Shown: piece by piece, positions 61,370 through 64,000 of the stretch
Numbering within the stretch: position 1 is the stretch's first letter
Layout: the number at the start of each line of letters is the position of its first letter
NCBI GenBank assembly: GCA_036785705.1
Contig: JAWUZG010000332.1
Span: forward strand, 868,001 to 932,000
Reading direction: 5' to 3'
DNA length: 64,000 nucleotides
Source of the DNA: Acanthornis magna
Taxonomy: Eukaryota; Chordata; Aves; Passeriformes; Acanthizidae
The notes under the pieces: model-generated
Seen by the model: the letters and a program-made list of their open reading frames with translations, nothing else
The model's database searches: none
Told to the model about the DNA's origin: nothing
Made by a program: the position numbers and the translations under genes

Positions 61370-61437
61370 TCCTGCCTGTAGAAAGGCAGACCTACACATC
61401 AAAGCTCTGAGTCTCATGGTCAGAGTCCTGTGTGAAG
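61370..61437 (+). other. Exon-like segment, 68 nt
   Basis: CATCCTACCCTGCAG precedes a segment that ends TGTGAAG|GTGAGTGG, a strong donor. One frame is open throughout and includes KADLHIKALSLMVRVLCE. A second acceptor (CCTGCCTGTAG) would shorten it to 56 nt in the same frame. It overlaps the 3' end of the long minus-strand frame, so at most one of the two is likely to be coding. Confidence 0.2.
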
Positions 61438-62160
61438 GTGAGTGGAAAGCTGCAGTACGGAAGAAGAAATTTGAGTTACACTTGGTTCTGGTTTGTTAGC
61501 TTTCCTCATTTTTAGAGAAAAGGGGAGGAGATGAGACTGTAAGAGCAATAGGTATGATAGAAGGTCCAAAAAGGTATTGTGATTTGAAATCTCTGAGTGG
61601 CATTGACCCAAATATAATCTTGCTAGTAGCTTTCTGGATAGAAAAAAAAAATTGATTTTTCTTTTTTTTAAGCTGCTGCTGTATGATTTCTTAACTCTTG
61701 AGGTTTTGCTTTTGCTGTATTGATCTCTACTGATGCTTGTCTCAGAGTCTGCATGCAGTCTATCCCAAAGAGTTATCTGCCCAGCCCTCGAGTCCAGCGC
61801 AGGCTGCCTCCTGTTGACCTCAGTTAAACCTTGCTTGGTCAAACACCGAGTGCTGGCGAGGGAAGTCAGCCCTGCCCTGGGATTATGATCCTGGCTGTTG
61901 TGTGCAGGGCCCTGCTGTCTGCGGAAACCTTTGCTTAGGGAGAAGTCCAGAGAGTTGAGGCTCTTTCGATATAGGTTGATATTCTTTTGCAAATATAAAA
62001 AGTCAAGGCGTGTTCTCTTTTGGCTTTTCTTTGCATTTGCAGAAGACTGCAGAGGTACAGATTCTGATCTCATGGTATTGTAAATCAGGATGAGCTCTCC
62101 TGAGCATAATGCACCAATATCAGTACAAAAACCAGTATAAAAGTGATCAGAATCTGTTCC
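61420..62160 (-). CDS. Long open frame, possible exon or degraded gene
   Basis: The frame has no stop for 246 codons from the stop at 62161-62163 to the TGA at 61420-61422; the first ATG is at 62071-62073 (217 codons). At this base composition a random open run this long is unlikely in 64 kb. The N-terminal half is Ser/Lys/Arg/Gln-rich and hydrophilic, unlike translated low-complexity DNA, and a good acceptor-like stretch (TCTGTACCTCTGCAG) lies just inside at about 62048-62063. The C-terminal part turns Leu/Phe/Ser-rich and looks less like protein. I find no clear donor, no signal peptide, no known domain, and no poly(A) tract to mark a retrocopy. It could be an exon of a fast-evolving gene, a pseudogene, or chance. 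Confidence 0.3.
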   Translation of the reverse strand, partial: GTDSDHFYTGFCTDIGALCSGELILIYNTMRSESVPLQSSANAKKSQKRTRLDFLYLQKNINLYRKSLNSLDFSLSKGFRRQQGPAHNSQDHNPRAGLTSLASTRCLTKQGLTEVNRRQPALDSRAGQITLWDRLHADSETSISRDQYSKSKTSRVKKSYSSSLKKRKINFFFLSRKLLARLYLGQCHSEISNHNTFLDLLSYLLLLQSHLLPFSLKMRKANKPEPSVTQISSSVLQLSTHLHTGL

Positions 62161-62163
62161 TCA

Positions 62164-64000
62164 AAGCGCTAACTTTAGAAGGCAAAATCCTTGTGACAGT
62201 TTTAAGATAAAATATATTAACTGATTTATTTAGTAGCTCTTTAAGGTCAGAATGTTTTTTTAACATTTTTACTTGGAATGAAGGTCATAAGTCCCAATTA
62301 GTAATAAAAGCATAAGGTAATTGGAGCACACTATTTTAATATATTTTTTTAAATATTTATGTTATTCCGTGTATTAAGCTCAAGGTTAGTAGGTTGAGCT
62401 GTAGCTCTCTGAATGTGAAATTTGGGAGCAGGGAAGCAAGACAGACCAAAAGTACTATTCCTTTTATTATGCTCTATCTGAAAGAAATAGTATCTGACTC
62501 TACAGCTTTTTAAGTCATTTGATATTCTCCAGCAGATATGAAAAATCAATGACAGAAGCAGTGTTGTGTAAATACATATAAGAGAACATAAACAACCAGC
62601 AAAGGATATTTCACAGAGTTTACATATTTCAGTGTTTTGCAAAAGGCACATCTGGACACTGAGATCCAGCTAAGTGCAATTGGATAATGATACAATCCTT
62701 AGTACCTGCCCACTCAAGGTAGAAGGAGTGTCTATTACTTAAAATCTCTGTTCCTGTGCCAGCATTTCCTGCCTCCACAGGAAGAGATAGGTACCTTTGC
62801 ATTAAGTAAAGCAAATGACCTTAAACTCCTCATTTATACCCATTGTTCAGACAAAGCAGAATTCACATGGAAAAAATGTATTTTAAGACTGGATTTTCAA
62901 AACACAGTAATGAATTTGAGAGGCATTTGCAGAAATATAAACTTTATCAAGATTGCTGTTTTTGCTACGGTTGCCTATTTCCCTATTATTCATATAACAA
63001 AGAATTGCTCTGAAACAGTTTCTGTGCCCTTACCCAAGCCCCAGTCCTTCTAAGAGTATTCATAGGAATTACTGTAGATCCTCACTCCAGATCTTTGTCG
63101 AGAGGGTACAGTTGTGCCTTGATGGTCACAGTGTGTGAAACAAGTGCAGGATTTGGATTCATTATTAGGAACCCCTGAAGAACTCTCATTGTTTTTTAAC
63201 ATGAAAGCTCTCTGGATGCAGTTTATCTGTACAGTGACTGCAGAGTCACAGTGTGAATGAGATCTGAAATGAGTTTACTGAACTCCATGGAGAAGGAGAC
63301 CTTCCCAGGGTATTTTTAGTTCCTGGCCTTTTATGGCATAAAAAGAGACACAAGAATCAGTGCATCAGTCACTGTTATGTGCACACAGGACAATATATAT
63401 ATTCATAACTGTGGCTTGAAGATAACAAAGCTGATCTCAGTTTCTGCAGAGGCAAACCCTCATAATGTCCTCTGATCATTTACAAATGACATTTGATTAG
63501 CACTTAGAGATGGCATCATCTTTCTGTAAACTTTATGCTGCAGTAGGAAACTGCTCAGTTGCCCTTCTCTGAGATAAGGCTAAAAATACATTTCCTTTAA
63601 GAAGCTGGACTTTTAATGTGAAGAAAAAGAGTAGGTTTAGATTTTTCACACTAAGTGCAAATGCTATTTGATGCTTCCAGACAGACCTCACGGTATCCTT
63701 TCCGCCCAAGATAACATTACTGAGTGTGCCTCTATAGCATTAAAATGGTTTGGAACAAATTATCTTCTGCTGTGGCAGTCAGCTGACTACTGTGAAGTTG
63801 GGCAGGTAGAACTCAGGTCATTTTGTTGATTTTAAATCTTCCTCCATGTTCAAAATGCAGCGTGTTACCAGCACAAGTGCTGTTGTTTTGAATTGTGTGA
63901 CATGCACGATTGATTTTAATTTGTTTAAGAAGTTGTGAACAATTTCTTTATATACAAGAGAGAGATGAGTAAACGGAGGATTAAAAATAAGTATTGCTTG
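62164..64000. other. AT-rich noncoding DNA
   Basis: No gene or repeat recognised. The longest frame is 100 codons (62349-62651, minus) and has no domain. Confidence 0.55.

Noticed and set aside
1..64000. tRNA, rRNA, snRNA, CRISPR array, bacterial operon
   Set aside because: No matching landmark sequences or spacing; the repeats and texture are those of a bird nuclear genome.

Overview
This window looks like vertebrate nuclear DNA from a bird, most likely a songbird or close relative. The main evidence is a clearly recognisable CR1 (chicken repeat 1) LINE 3' end at about 5090-5442 (minus), a second diverged CR1 at about 36010-36397 (plus) and a short CR1 tail at about 11576-11622 (minus). Other interspersed repeats are sparse, the DNA is AT-rich and CpG-poor, and there is no bacterial-style gene packing. 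I recognise no known protein family, tRNA, rRNA, snRNA or CRISPR array. The best reading is a gene desert or the inside of one or more very long introns.

Layout. 1-2.8 kb is unique AT-rich DNA with a weak terminal-exon look at the very start. 2.85-3.04 kb is a GATATA microsatellite with a 15-bp higher-order unit. 4.53-5.09 kb holds two A/C-only low-complexity tracts, the second abutting the CR1. 6.23-6.34 and 10.16-10.28 kb are two diverged copies of one unnamed element. 8.0-9.3 kb contains a CpG-dense patch followed by a G/C-rich patch with a small minisatellite. 10-30 kb is mostly featureless, with isolated exon-like segments. 30.6-31.06 and 46.7-47.05 kb are LTR-like segments, the second being the better solo-LTR candidate. 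38.6-38.92 kb combines three CACGTG E-boxes with the best minus-strand exon candidate. 51.95-52.0 kb has a compact POU/PBX-type homeodomain site cluster. 61.4-62.16 kb carries the longest stop-free frame of the window (246 codons, minus).

How the parts may work together. If the window is intronic, the main functional candidates are cryptic or alternative exons: 51 nt at 38813-38863 (minus), 15 nt at 33877-33891 (plus), 24 nt at 23207-23230 (minus), 66 nt at 10806-10871 (plus) and 53 nt at 39697-39749 (plus). Juxtaposed acceptor/donor sites and regulatory-like motif clusters are further possibilities. Splice-like pairs occur often by chance in long introns and these lie on both strands, so most are probably decoys. 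I found no convincing undescribed multi-gene system. Transcript data and cross-species conservation would decide which candidates are real.
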